From Methanomassiliicoccales archaeon (GTDB lineage: Archaea > Thermoplasmatota > Thermoplasmata > Methanomassiliicoccales > Methanomethylophilaceae): a stretch of DNA of 6,254 bases. Position numbers and translations under genes: made by a program. The DNA lies in the NCBI GenBank assembly GCA_900767505.1, contig CAAFZG010000092.1:1-6254 (forward strand), given 5' to 3'. The notes beneath the pieces were generated by a model. It had not been told where the DNA came from, did not search any database, and saw nothing but the letters and a program-made list of their open reading frames with translations. Positions 1 through 6,114 of this stretch are shown one piece after another (position 1 is the stretch's first letter; each line of letters begins with the position of its first letter).

Positions 1-2
1 AG

Positions 3-776
3 GCCAGGAGCATGGGCGAGGAGATCGAGATCCGCGCCAAGTGCGTCGTCGCCGCCGACGGATACGAGAGTCAGGTCGGACGCTGGGCCGGCATCGACAC
101 CAACCTCAAGCTCAACGACATCGACTCCTGCATCCAGTACAGGATGTGCAACATCGACTGCGAGCCTGATTACTGCGAGTTCGTGATCGGTTCCGTCGCT
201 CCCGGAGGATACGTTTGGATCTTCCCCAAGGGCAACGGCATCGCCAACGTCGGTATCGGTGTCATGGGAAGGCTGTGCAAAGGCAACGCCGATGCGAAGT
301 ACTACCTTGACAAGTTCATCGCAGAGGACCCCCGTCTCAGCAAGGGACAGTGCCTCGAGATCATGGGTGGGTTCGTCTCCACATGCCCCGGACTCGACTG
401 CGCCGTGGATGACAACATCGTCCTCGTCGGAGACGCCGCAAGGATCATCGACCCCATCACCGGCGGAGGAATCTGCCACGCATGCAGGACCGGAATGTAC
501 GCCGGAAAGGTCCTCACCGAGTGCGCCAAGAAGGGAGACTTCTCCAAGAGCGCCCTCATGCCCTACGAGAAGATGTGGCGTGACAGGATGGAGGACAAGC
601 TCTTCAGGAACTGGATGGCCAAGGAGAAGCTGGCATCCCTGGACGACGAGACCATCGACGAGCTGATCAAGATGATCAAGGACTCGGACATCGGAGAGGT
701 CAACGTCTACAACCTCCTAAAGGTCGTCAAGGAAAGGTTCCCCCAGGTCGTCGAAGGCTTCGAGGATCTGATCTGA
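3..776 (+). CDS. Geranylgeranyl reductase family FAD-dependent protein (5' end outside window)
   Basis: This is the C-terminal part of a geranylgeranyl reductase, the flavoenzyme that saturates the double bonds of geranylgeranyl chains in archaeal membrane ether lipids using electrons from a ferredoxin-type donor. The frame is open to the left edge (codons Ala-Arg-Ser precede the first ATG at 12), so the N-terminal dinucleotide-binding GxGxxG region lies upstream. About 257 of a usual 390 or so residues are present. Counting from the ATG at 12, the visible family signatures are the FAD-domain AADG at 14-17, the substrate-side motif GYVWIFPKG at 66-74, and the second FAD-binding motif GDAARIIDPITGGGI at 140-154, followed by a helical C-terminus. 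Codons end very often in C or G, more so than in the transporter downstream, suggesting strong expression. Family assignment is secure. The exact substrate (digeranylgeranylglycerophospholipid or another prenyl compound) is inferred. It ends with TGA, then a GC hairpin. Confidence 0.93.
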   Translation, partial: ARSMGEEIEIRAKCVVAADGYESQVGRWAGIDTNLKLNDIDSCIQYRMCNIDCEPDYCEFVIGSVAPGGYVWIFPKGNGIANVGIGVMGRLCKGNADAKYYLDKFIAEDPRLSKGQCLEIMGGFVSTCPGLDCAVDDNIVLVGDAARIIDPITGGGICHACRTGMYAGKVLTECAKKGDFSKSALMPYEKMWRDRMEDKLFRNWMAKEKLASLDDETIDELIKMIKDSDIGEVNVYNLLKVVKERFPQVVEGFEDLI

Positions 777-784
777 GGATCACC

Positions 785-802
785 GCGGGGCGTATGCCCC
801 GC
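785..802 (+). terminator. GC-rich hairpin after the geranylgeranyl reductase gene
   Basis: A perfect 7-bp inverted repeat (GCGGGGC and GCCCCGC) encloses a GTAT loop, beginning 8 bases after the reductase stop codon. No long T-tract follows, only pyrimidine-rich sequence (TCATTCCCTT) near 811-820. It therefore looks like a transcript 3' end structure or weak terminator rather than a classic one. The hairpin is seen directly; the role is inferred. Confidence 0.45.
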
Positions 803-830
803 TCCAAACATCATTCCCTTCTGCATACCG

Positions 831-838
831 TTATCTTG
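831..838 (+). promoter_or_regulatory. Weak box A-like element before the EamA gene
   Basis: TTATCTTG lies about 25 bases before the ATG at 859, the distance expected for an archaeal TATA box feeding a leaderless transcript. It departs from the consensus and the surrounding sequence is not AT-rich, so this is tentative. The lack of a ribosome-binding site before the ATG is the main support. Confidence 0.25.
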
Positions 839-858
839 CAACACGTCCTGCACCCCCT

Positions 859-1725
859 ATGGAGTCCTGGCTGCTGTTCGCTGTTCTTTCCGCCGTGTTC
901 GCGGGCCTCACATCCATCCTCGCCAAAATCGGGCTGAGGAGCATGGACTCCGACTTGGGAACGGCGATACGCACGGCTGTCGTGCTGGTCATGGCCTGGT
1001 TCGTGGTGTTGCTAGTAGGTTCCTTTGATACGATATCAGACATACCGTCACGCAGTCTGGTGTTCCTCGTGCTTTCCGGACTCGCCACTGGCGCATCGTG
1101 GATGTGCTATTTCCGCGCCATACAGATGGGGGATGTCAACAAGGTTGCTCCCGTAGACAAGAGCAGCGCAATAATGGCCGTGCTGATGGCATTCATATTC
1201 CTGGGAGAGGCGTTCTCGCCTGCTTCGGGCATAGGGATGGTCCTGATGTTCATCGGGACGATGCTGATGATCGAGAGGAAGGATGTGGGGGGTGTAGGGG
1301 ATACGAAATCGTCTTGGCTCGTATTCGCCTTTCTGTCCGCTGTTTTCGCCGCGCTGACGTCGATTCTTGGAAAGGTCGGCATAGAGGATGTGGAATACAA
1401 TCTCGGCACGGCTATCCGCACGACAGTGGTCCTCGTCATGGCATGGATGATCGTGTTCATGAGGGGTGCCCAGAAGGGCGCCAGGGACATTGGTAGCCGG
1501 AACGGCCTGTTCCTCGTGCTGTCCGGATTGGCTACGGGGGCATCATGGCTCTGCTTCTATCATGCGCTGCAGACGGGCCCCGCATCAGTGGTCGTTCCGG
1601 TTGACAAGCTCAGCATAATGTTCACAGTGTTCTTCGCATTCCTCGTACTCGGAGAGAGGCCTTCCAAAAGGTCTTGGGCGGGATTAGCCCTGTTGGTCAT
1701 CGGCACGGTGCTCATGGTCGTATGA
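859..1725 (+). CDS. EamA/DMT-family membrane transporter, internally duplicated
   Basis: This is a 288-residue integral membrane protein of the EamA (drug/metabolite transporter) superfamily, whose members export or import small metabolites. The substrate cannot be told from sequence. It shows about ten hydrophobic segments, five per half (roughly 3-21, 36-54, 67-88, 96-116, 121-138, then 152-170, 185-203, 215-236, 245-265, 269-288), joined by a hydrophilic linker at 139-151. The halves repeat at a fixed offset of 149 residues: SWL at 3 and 152, LGTAIRT at 33 and 182, SGLATGASW at 73 and 222, PVDK at 98 and 247, LGE at 115 and 264. By my count about 75 of 137 aligned positions are identical, far more than is usual between the two EamA domains of such proteins. 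The ATG at 859 has no Shine-Dalgarno sequence just before it, so a leaderless mRNA is possible. Codon use is less biased than in the reductase upstream. Confidence 0.9.
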   Translation: MESWLLFAVLSAVFAGLTSILAKIGLRSMDSDLGTAIRTAVVLVMAWFVVLLVGSFDTISDIPSRSLVFLVLSGLATGASWMCYFRAIQMGDVNKVAPVDKSSAIMAVLMAFIFLGEAFSPASGIGMVLMFIGTMLMIERKDVGGVGDTKSSWLVFAFLSAVFAALTSILGKVGIEDVEYNLGTAIRTTVVLVMAWMIVFMRGAQKGARDIGSRNGLFLVLSGLATGASWLCFYHALQTGPASVVVPVDKLSIMFTVFFAFLVLGERPSKRSWAGLALLVIGTVLMVV

Positions 1726-1786
1726 ATGACGTACACTATGGTGGAATGGGTCCGCAAGGTATCTGCAGGGATCGATCGTCCGCTGG

Positions 1787-2746
1787 TCACTTGTTGATGT
1801 GGTAATCCACGGAGCGGAAATCCCCTGCAGCCATCGCCACAAGTTCCGATATGTGCACGGATCTGATGCCGCCATACTGGTCGTATTTGACCTGACACAT
1901 CGGGCATCCGACGACGATCCAATCGGCGCCTTCGCATTCGGACTCCCTTTCCTGCATCAGGGGTTTCGCCACAGGCGTACCCTTTCCGCAGCATCCGTAT
2001 GTGCTGTTCACTATGATGCAGTTCATGGCCTCCAGGACCTTCCGCATCTCGTCTGCAAAGGGTTCCGCCGCACATCCGGGTTCCATTCCGACCTTGACGG
2101 GTTCGCTGAATCTGGGGAGACGGTCGATGTTCCTCGACAGGAAGCGTATGATGTGGTCTGCCTCGATTCCGGAATCAATGAATTCCTCGCTGCATCCCGC
2201 ACAGAGTGTCACGATCTCCTTCCCATGGGCGGAATCATGCATCCTTTTGCGGTATGACCTTCTCTCCACTTCGGGCATGTCCCTGAATTGGACCGGGTGC
2301 AGACAGCACGTGTTCTCCTCAAGTTCGGAGGCCGCGAGTCCCATGCTCTTGAAGGCAGATGCTGCCGCCGACACGACATAAGGGACTTTGCACTTGGCGA
2401 TGCATCCGGGCATGACATACAGGTCGTCGCCCGTCCATTCCGGAGCGGGAGCATCCGCGGGCACAGGTGCGACGTATCCCGTCTTTCTGAAGGTCTCGGA
2501 GGGATGCATGTCCCTCTCGATCGCGATGAGGTCCATCATGACCTTGGCGGGGTCCGTCCTCTTGCAGATCTTGGAACAGTTCCCGCAGCAGATGCACATA
2601 GACATGTCTGCGGTGCCGCCCATCATGACCTCTGCAGGGTCGATCCCGCCGTGTTTGAACGACGGGCATACTTTGGAGCATCTTCCGCATCCGATGCATG
2701 TGTTGCGAAGCCTGTCGACTTCCTTCTGGAGTTCTACGATACTCAT
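1787..2746 (-). CDS. HdrD-like iron-sulfur protein: two [4Fe-4S] motifs plus two CCG domains
   Basis: This is a 319-residue soluble redox protein that joins an HdrC-like ferredoxin part to an HdrB-like part, the arrangement seen in HdrD and GlpC relatives. Two cubane-cluster motifs are at C17/C20/C23/C27 and C51/C54/C57/C61. Two cysteine-rich CCG domains follow: C115, C147-C148, C182 and C185 (CX31CC, X33, CAGC), then C225, C252-C253, C281 and C284 (CX26CC, X27, CPMC). In heterodisulfide reductase such CCG domains hold noncubane clusters that reduce disulfides. True HdrD proteins are nearer 400 residues and are usually encoded beside HdrE or energy-conserving partners, which are absent here, so CoM-S-S-CoB reduction is not assured. 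The start at 2746 is preferred over the in-frame ATG at 2773, because the latter lies inside the mevalonate kinase gene. This is the last gene of the four-gene operon, 4 bp after the kinase stop. Confidence 0.85.
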   Translation of the reverse strand: MSIVELQKEVDRLRNTCIGCGRCSKVCPSFKHGGIDPAEVMMGGTADMSMCICCGNCSKICKRTDPAKVMMDLIAIERDMHPSETFRKTGYVAPVPADAPAPEWTGDDLYVMPGCIAKCKVPYVVSAAASAFKSMGLAASELEENTCCLHPVQFRDMPEVERRSYRKRMHDSAHGKEIVTLCAGCSEEFIDSGIEADHIIRFLSRNIDRLPRFSEPVKVGMEPGCAAEPFADEMRKVLEAMNCIIVNSTYGCCGKGTPVAKPLMQERESECEGADWIVVGCPMCQVKYDQYGGIRSVHISELVAMAAGDFRSVDYHINK

Positions 2747-2750
2747 GATA

Positions 2751-3692
2751 TCAGATCGGATGGAGCATCGCACCGGGTACGCCGGTCTTGACGACGTATG
2801 CCTTGCCGCCTCTTGTCTCGATGGCCTTGCATACCTTGTCCGGTTCGTCGGTGAGTGCGATCATGCATCCTCCGCCGCCGGCACCGGTGAGTTTGGCCCC
2901 GTAGGAATAAGGAAGGGCTGCGTTGACCAGTTTGTTGAGTTCTGTGCCCGAGACTCCGAGGATCGACAGGAGTTTGTGGTCCTCCGTCATAAGTCTTCCA
3001 AGGGCCTCGACGTCATTTTTGGCGAGCGCTTTGCTGCCTTCTATCGTGACATCCTCGATGTCGTTGATGACATCCGTCGCGAAGGAGCTGTGGTTGATGA
3101 ATCTGCGTACCTTGTCCACCAGGGGACCCGTGGGGGCCCTGATGCCCGTGTTCCCGATGACGAACGTCATATCGGGCACATCGACGTCCGATACGGACCA
3201 TCTCCTCTCTCCGCGTTCCACAGTCCACAGGTGCCTGTCCTGTGTCTCAGGCAGGTTGACGGCTATGCCGCCGCCGTGGACGCATGCGGATGCATCCATG
3301 GGGCTTCCGATGCCCTGTGCGAACAGTTCGGCGCCGTACGCCTCCTCCACAAGCTCCGCCTCGGTCATCGAGCCGTTGTGGAGTTCGTCCAAGGCAAGGG
3401 CCATGGCCGCGGAGAGGGCGGCGGAGGATCCGAGTCCTGATCCGACGGGGATCGCACTCGACGTCCTGATGTCTATGGCATGTCTGGTGTTGCGTGTGAG
3501 GTACCTCAGATGAGGCTGCCTTCTGAAGTCGATCTTGTCTCCGTTGATGGTGTTGAATTTGGATTCCCTGACCGAGATGGTCATCCTCATGTCCACTGCA
3601 AGGACCACTGCGGGTTTGCCGTAGACCACGGCATGCTCCCCGAGGATCACGAACTTCCCCGGGGCGGATGCCTTGCACCATCTATCGTTCAT
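2751..3692 (-). CDS. mvk: Mevalonate kinase
   Basis: This enzyme phosphorylates mevalonate with ATP to give 5-phosphomevalonate, the entry to the later steps of isoprenoid synthesis for archaeal lipids. The protein is 313 residues, the usual archaeal length. It has all three GHMP-kinase signatures: PGKFVILGEHAVVYGKP at 11-27 with Lys13, the phosphate-binding IPVGSGLGSSAA at 81-92, and KLTGAGGGG at 267-275. The probable catalytic aspartate is Asp133 in GIGSPMDAS. The frame is open further upstream to 3968, but that extension is Arg-rich, low-complexity and antisense-like, and it runs through the preceding gene. The ATG at 3692 sits just before the conserved ASAPGK motif. It overlaps the stop of the 173-aa gene as ATGA, which suggests translational coupling. 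It is the third gene of the operon. Confidence 0.95.
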   Translation of the reverse strand: MNDRWCKASAPGKFVILGEHAVVYGKPAVVLAVDMRMTISVRESKFNTINGDKIDFRRQPHLRYLTRNTRHAIDIRTSSAIPVGSGLGSSAALSAAMALALDELHNGSMTEAELVEEAYGAELFAQGIGSPMDASACVHGGGIAVNLPETQDRHLWTVERGERRWSVSDVDVPDMTFVIGNTGIRAPTGPLVDKVRRFINHSSFATDVINDIEDVTIEGSKALAKNDVEALGRLMTEDHKLLSILGVSGTELNKLVNAALPYSYGAKLTGAGGGGCMIALTDEPDKVCKAIETRGGKAYVVKTGVPGAMLHPI

Positions 3693-4210
3693 TCGCTCAG
3701 ACCGTACCTTTTCATCTCTTCGACGATGGCGTCGTTGGGGTTCCTTCCGTTGAGGAGGGGCTGGGGGATGCTCCACCATGCATCCTCGAAATCGGCGAGC
3801 CTTCTCTGGAAGTCCTCGTCGGACTCCCCTGTGTCCTGCTTGACACTGAGGACGGCCTTTCTCATCTCGCCCATTATGTCGACGCCGTTCTTCTTGTTGA
3901 CCAGGCACATGCCCAGGTATCCGTCGAGGCATCCGACGACCTCTTCGGCGAGGTCCGGGGGAAGGCACTCGACCAAAACGTCGAGGACGCTGTTGGCGGT
4001 CATCTTGAAGATGAGCTGCTTCTTCGCTTCCTCGGGAAGCTCCGCCTCCTCGGAGACGGTGCTGATGAGCTCGTTGCAGAATATGTCCGCGATGGCAGAT
4101 GTCCTGTTGGGGTTCTTTCCGAACGTCTCCTTGACGAAAGCCTCTTCTGCGCTCTCCTCAGGTTCGTCGTTTCCGAACAGTGCTGAATTCGGGTCCAATT
4201 CGTCGCTCAT
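3689..4210 (-). CDS. Conserved-looking 173-aa protein of unknown function
   Basis: I do not recognise this protein. It is predicted to be soluble, with no signal peptide or membrane segment. It opens with an acidic stretch of about 25 residues (DEPEESAEEA), then appears mainly helical with several Cys residues that do not form a CxxC pair. Near residues 90-115 is a hydrophobic helical stretch (EEVVGCLDGYLGMCLVNKKN), and near the C-terminus an aromatic DAWWSIPQPLL followed by GRNPNDAIVEEMK. The start at 4210 is preferred over the ATG at 4234, which lies within the aminotransferase gene. From 4210 the gene begins 4 bp after the aminotransferase stop. Its stop overlaps the mevalonate kinase start as ATGA. 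GC-ended codons and the tight spacing argue that it is real. The position between a transaminase and mevalonate kinase does not by itself reveal a role. Confidence 0.8.
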   Translation of the reverse strand: MSDELDPNSALFGNDEPEESAEEAFVKETFGKNPNRTSAIADIFCNELISTVSEEAELPEEAKKQLIFKMTANSVLDVLVECLPPDLAEEVVGCLDGYLGMCLVNKKNGVDIMGEMRKAVLSVKQDTGESDEDFQRRLADFEDAWWSIPQPLLNGRNPNDAIVEEMKRYGLSE

Positions 4211-4214
4211 GATA

Positions 4215-5339
4215 TCAGAGTCCTTCCATGACATTCTTCAATATATCCATTCCCGAATCGATCTTCGATTCGTCCGCGGCGTAGGAGAATCTGAGGTGCT
4301 TCTCGCCGTTCTCCCCGAATGCGGATCCCGGGGTGCAGATGAGCCCTGCCCTGGCGAGAGTGCCGGCGACCTCCACGGACGGGATGTCCTTCTCATAGCT
4401 GGGGAACGCATAGAACGCTCCGCGGGGCGGTATGATGGACATGCCGTCGATCTCGTTGATCCTCTTGACTATGAGGTCCCTGCGCTTCTTGAACACGTTG
4501 CGTGCATTCTCCAGATAGGGGTCGATGCCAGGCATCGCGGCCAGGACCCCGTACATGGCGGGCATGTTGGGACTGGCGCAGACGTGGTACTGCATCTTGA
4601 TCAGAGTCTCCAATGTCTCCTTCTCCGCGCACAGGAATCCGATGCGCCATCCCGTGACGGCCATCATCTTCGAGAAGCCGCTGACGACGACGGCGCAGTC
4701 GAGGCTGTCGAGGAACGATGTGTGCTTCCCCTCGTAGATGAATTCACTGTAGACCTCGTCGGACAGGATGGTGATCCCCTTGTCGCGGGCGATGTCGCAG
4801 AGGGCCCTCTTGCTCTCCTCGGTGAGGACGCCGCCGGTCGGGTTGGACGGGGTGTTCACGACTATCATCGAGGTGTTCGGGGTGATCTTCGACTGGATGT
4901 CATCGATGTCGGGCTGGAACAGCCCGTCGTCTGTGAGATTGTATCCGACCGCCTCTGCTCCGGCGAGTTCCGCATGCGGCTTGTAGATGACGAATCCGGG
5001 GTCGGGAACGAGGGCCCTGTCCCTGGGATCGATCATGCTCTGTGTGACCTCCAGCAGTCCGGTGGATCCGCTGGGCGTGATCATGACGTTGGATCCTTCG
5101 ATCTTTCCGTATTTCGAGAAGTAATCGGCCACGGCATTCCTGAGTTCGGGTATGCCCGGTGTGGGTCCGTACTTGTTCTTGCCCGATGATGCGGCCTCGT
5201 TCATGCCCCTTATGGCCTCCGAAGGCGGGGCCAGGTCCGGTTCTCCCAGACCGAGGTTGACGGAATCGGAGCCTGCAAGGTCCAACATCTTCCTGATCCC
5301 GGACATGGGTATGTCCGCGATTCTACTGGCAATCTTCAT
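4215..5339 (-). CDS. PLP-dependent class I/II aminotransferase (aspartate aminotransferase-like)
   Basis: This is a 374-residue cytosolic fold-type I transaminase that transfers an amino group between an amino acid and a 2-oxoacid using pyridoxal phosphate. Landmarks are LGEPDLAPP at 31-39, KYGPTPGIPELR at 56-67, NTPSNPTGG at 162-170 (Asn166), SDEVY at 193-197 (Asp194, which contacts the pyridine nitrogen), GFSKMMAVTGWRIGF at 221-235 with Lys224 as the Schiff-base lysine, and LRFSYA at 349-354 with Arg350 for the substrate carboxylate. The length is slightly short of the typical 380-400 but all landmarks are present. The subtype resembles the archaeal aspartate/alanine-like group, and the amino acid used cannot be fixed from sequence. 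It is the first gene of the minus-strand operon. The start at 5339 has a TATA-like element 23-31 bases upstream and an AGGGG ribosome-binding candidate. Confidence 0.93.
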   Translation of the reverse strand: MKIASRIADIPMSGIRKMLDLAGSDSVNLGLGEPDLAPPSEAIRGMNEAASSGKNKYGPTPGIPELRNAVADYFSKYGKIEGSNVMITPSGSTGLLEVTQSMIDPRDRALVPDPGFVIYKPHAELAGAEAVGYNLTDDGLFQPDIDDIQSKITPNTSMIVVNTPSNPTGGVLTEESKRALCDIARDKGITILSDEVYSEFIYEGKHTSFLDSLDCAVVVSGFSKMMAVTGWRIGFLCAEKETLETLIKMQYHVCASPNMPAMYGVLAAMPGIDPYLENARNVFKKRRDLIVKRINEIDGMSIIPPRGAFYAFPSYEKDIPSVEVAGTLARAGLICTPGSAFGENGEKHLRFSYAADESKIDSGMDILKNVMEGL

Positions 5340-5343
5340 GAGG

Positions 5344-5350
5344 TTCCCCT
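5344..5350 (-). promoter_or_regulatory. Candidate ribosome-binding site of the aminotransferase gene
   Basis: Read on the minus strand, AGGGGAA ends 4 bases before the ATG at 5339. It is purine-rich and partly complementary to the 16S 3' end. It supports this start, although the nearby TATA element leaves room for only a very short leader. Confidence 0.35.
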
Positions 5351-5361
5351 ATCCTATGGAT

Positions 5362-5370
5362 AATATTTAT
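5362..5370 (-). promoter_or_regulatory. TATA box (box A) of the aminotransferase operon
   Basis: On the minus strand ATAAATATT stands out in GC-rich surroundings, centred about 27 bases before the ATG at 5339. That is the spacing of an archaeal box A driving a transcript with little or no 5' leader. Because the four genes that follow are nearly contiguous, it probably serves the whole operon. Confidence 0.6.
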
Positions 5371-5407
5371 GGGTCATGTCCGCCGGTCTGCCGCACCCCC
5401 CGCATCT

Positions 5408-5425
5408 CATCGGCGGTCACCGATG
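5408..5425. promoter_or_regulatory. Inverted repeat between divergent promoters, possible operator
   Basis: CATCGG and CCGATG form a perfect 6-bp inverted repeat around a 6-base centre (CGGTCA). It lies between the TATA box of the aminotransferase operon (5362-5370) and that of the small gene (5441-5449). The position suits a dimeric regulator acting on both directions. The symmetry is seen; the role is inferred, and a 6-bp repeat can occur by chance. Confidence 0.3.
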
Positions 5426-5440
5426 GACGCTCCCGCTCTG

Positions 5441-5449
5441 TTATAAATA
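5441..5449 (+). promoter_or_regulatory. TATA box (box A) of the small acidic protein gene
   Basis: TTATAAATA is close to the archaeal box A consensus and is the best match in this divergent region. A transcript would be expected to begin roughly 25 bases downstream, near 5470. That supports the ATG at 5480 rather than the one at 5462 as the start of the following gene. Confidence 0.65.
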
Positions 5450-5479
5450 GGTCGTAAGGCTATGGTGAGAAGAGCAATA

Positions 5480-5641
5480 ATGTTCGATGGGAAAGTGAAC
5501 CATACATCGGCAGACGAATCATTCGCCGAAGGGATGATCGGTGACGAGTATGATTTCGTCGGGGTGTTCAACGACATCCGTCCCGACGACCAGATACGTG
5601 ACTACGAGGTGTTCATCGTAGCCGTCAATGCCGATATCTGA
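5480..5641 (+). CDS. Small acidic protein, 53 aa, unknown function
   Basis: This short gene encodes a 53-residue acidic protein that I do not recognise, with an Asp/Glu-rich middle (GDEYDFVGVFNDIRPDDQ) and a hydrophobic, strand-like end (YEVFIVAVNADI). It has no CxxC, signal peptide or membrane helix. Third codon positions are mostly G or C from the ATG at 5480 onward (for example TTC GTC GGG GTG TTC AAC GAC ATC), matching the real genes here. The alternative start at 5462 adds MVRRAI with atypical AGA and ATA codons and would fall upstream of the transcript start predicted from the TATA box at 5441-5449. GGTGA at 5464-5468 may be its ribosome-binding site, though 11 bases away. It stops with TGA and a T-run follows. 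It is divergent from the aminotransferase operon and convergent with the zinc-ribbon gene. Confidence 0.65.
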   Translation: MFDGKVNHTSADESFAEGMIGDEYDFVGVFNDIRPDDQIRDYEVFIVAVNADI

Positions 5642-5670
5642 TACCGCGTCCCGATTAGTGTTTGATCGAT

Positions 5671-5694
5671 TCCCACGTTTACGGGAGTCTTTTT
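5671..5694 (+). terminator. Short stem plus T-tract, possible terminator of the small gene
   Basis: TCCC at 5671-5674 can pair with GGGA at 5683-5686, followed shortly by five T residues at 5690-5694. Archaeal RNA polymerase often stops at T-runs. The stem is only 4 bp and the T-tract lies inside the end of the convergent zinc-ribbon gene, so confidence is limited. Confidence 0.35.
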
Positions 5695-6056
5695 CCGCAT
5701 TTCCTGCAGAATTCGAACGTGTTCTCCACGGGGTTTCCGCAGTAGGGGCAGTATTCCGAACAGGAATCTGATCTGGGTCCGTCCGCTTTCTCGTAGCCGA
5801 GTCTTGTCGCCAGCGGGTCGGGTTCTTCTCCAGAACCGGTGATGTCGAAGGAGGAGTATCTGTTCTTCCCGAATGCGTTCTTGAAGTTCATGCCCGTGGA
5901 CATTATCCCGATCAGGATGAACACTATCCCGAACATCCAGAACGGTGCTCCGATGCTTGAGGCCGTCATGGTCCAGAATACACCGAACACGATGGCCACT
6001 ATCCCCATGAATCCGCCCATCGCTGACGGTGCACGTCCAGGTTTCACACTTTGCAT
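5679..6056 (-). CDS. Two-helix membrane protein with C-terminal zinc ribbon
   Basis: This is a 125-residue protein with two predicted transmembrane helices, about 13-33 (GGFMGIVAIVFGVFWTM) and 38-56 (PFWMFGIVFILIGIMSTGM). A hydrophilic linker follows, then a C-terminal zinc ribbon with C103, C106, C117 and C120 (CPYC, ten residues, CRKC, then GKRLP). Small proteins of this plan are common in archaea and their roles are mostly unknown. The ribbon may bind zinc as a protein- or nucleic-acid-contact module on one face of the membrane. The frame stays open to the right edge of the window. The ATG at 6056 is chosen because an AT-rich promoter element lies at 6100-6114 and the upstream stretch has poor codon bias. 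It is the only gene here ending in TAA, and it is convergent with the small acidic gene. Confidence 0.8.
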   Translation of the reverse strand: MQSVKPGRAPSAMGGFMGIVAIVFGVFWTMTASSIGAPFWMFGIVFILIGIMSTGMNFKNAFGKNRYSSFDITGSGEEPDPLATRLGYEKADGPRSDSCSEYCPYCGNPVENTFEFCRKCGKRLP

Positions 6057-6099
6057 ATTATCCCATCCGGGCCGAAGCACGACCCGAACGCGTATCCAG

Positions 6100-6114
6100 A
6101 TACATATTAAAAAA
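6100..6114 (-). promoter_or_regulatory. AT-rich TATA box region of the zinc-ribbon gene
   Basis: On the minus strand TTTTTTAATATGTAT is the most AT-rich stretch nearby and contains a box A-like TTTAATAT core. It lies about 45-58 bases before the ATG at 6056, so a transcript starting near 6080 would carry a leader of about 25 bases, with GGATGGGA just before the ATG as a possible ribosome-binding site. Confidence 0.5.

Noticed and set aside
1726..1786. Possible element between the convergent EamA and Fe-S genes
   Set aside because: Only a short GATCGATC palindrome is present, with no T-tract or long stem, so no terminator or gene is called.
2747..2773. Nine-codon upstream start for the Fe-S protein
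   Set aside because: It would overlap the end of mevalonate kinase. The ATG at 2746 repeats the junction layout seen at 4210 and directly precedes the helical lead-in to the first cluster.
2388..3440. A plus-strand open frame of 350 codons
   Set aside because: It is antisense to mevalonate kinase and the Fe-S gene, whose motifs are unmistakable. The translated product resembles no family.
3693..3968. N-terminal extension of mevalonate kinase
   Set aside because: The extension is Arg/Pro/Gly-rich and runs out of frame through the 173-aa gene. The kinase motif begins right after the ATG at 3692 and the total from there matches archaeal length.
3480..5189. A long plus-strand open frame of 569 codons
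   Set aside because: It lies antisense to the aminotransferase, the 173-aa gene and the start of mevalonate kinase, all strongly supported. Its product has no motif and has the composition of a GC-rich antisense shadow.
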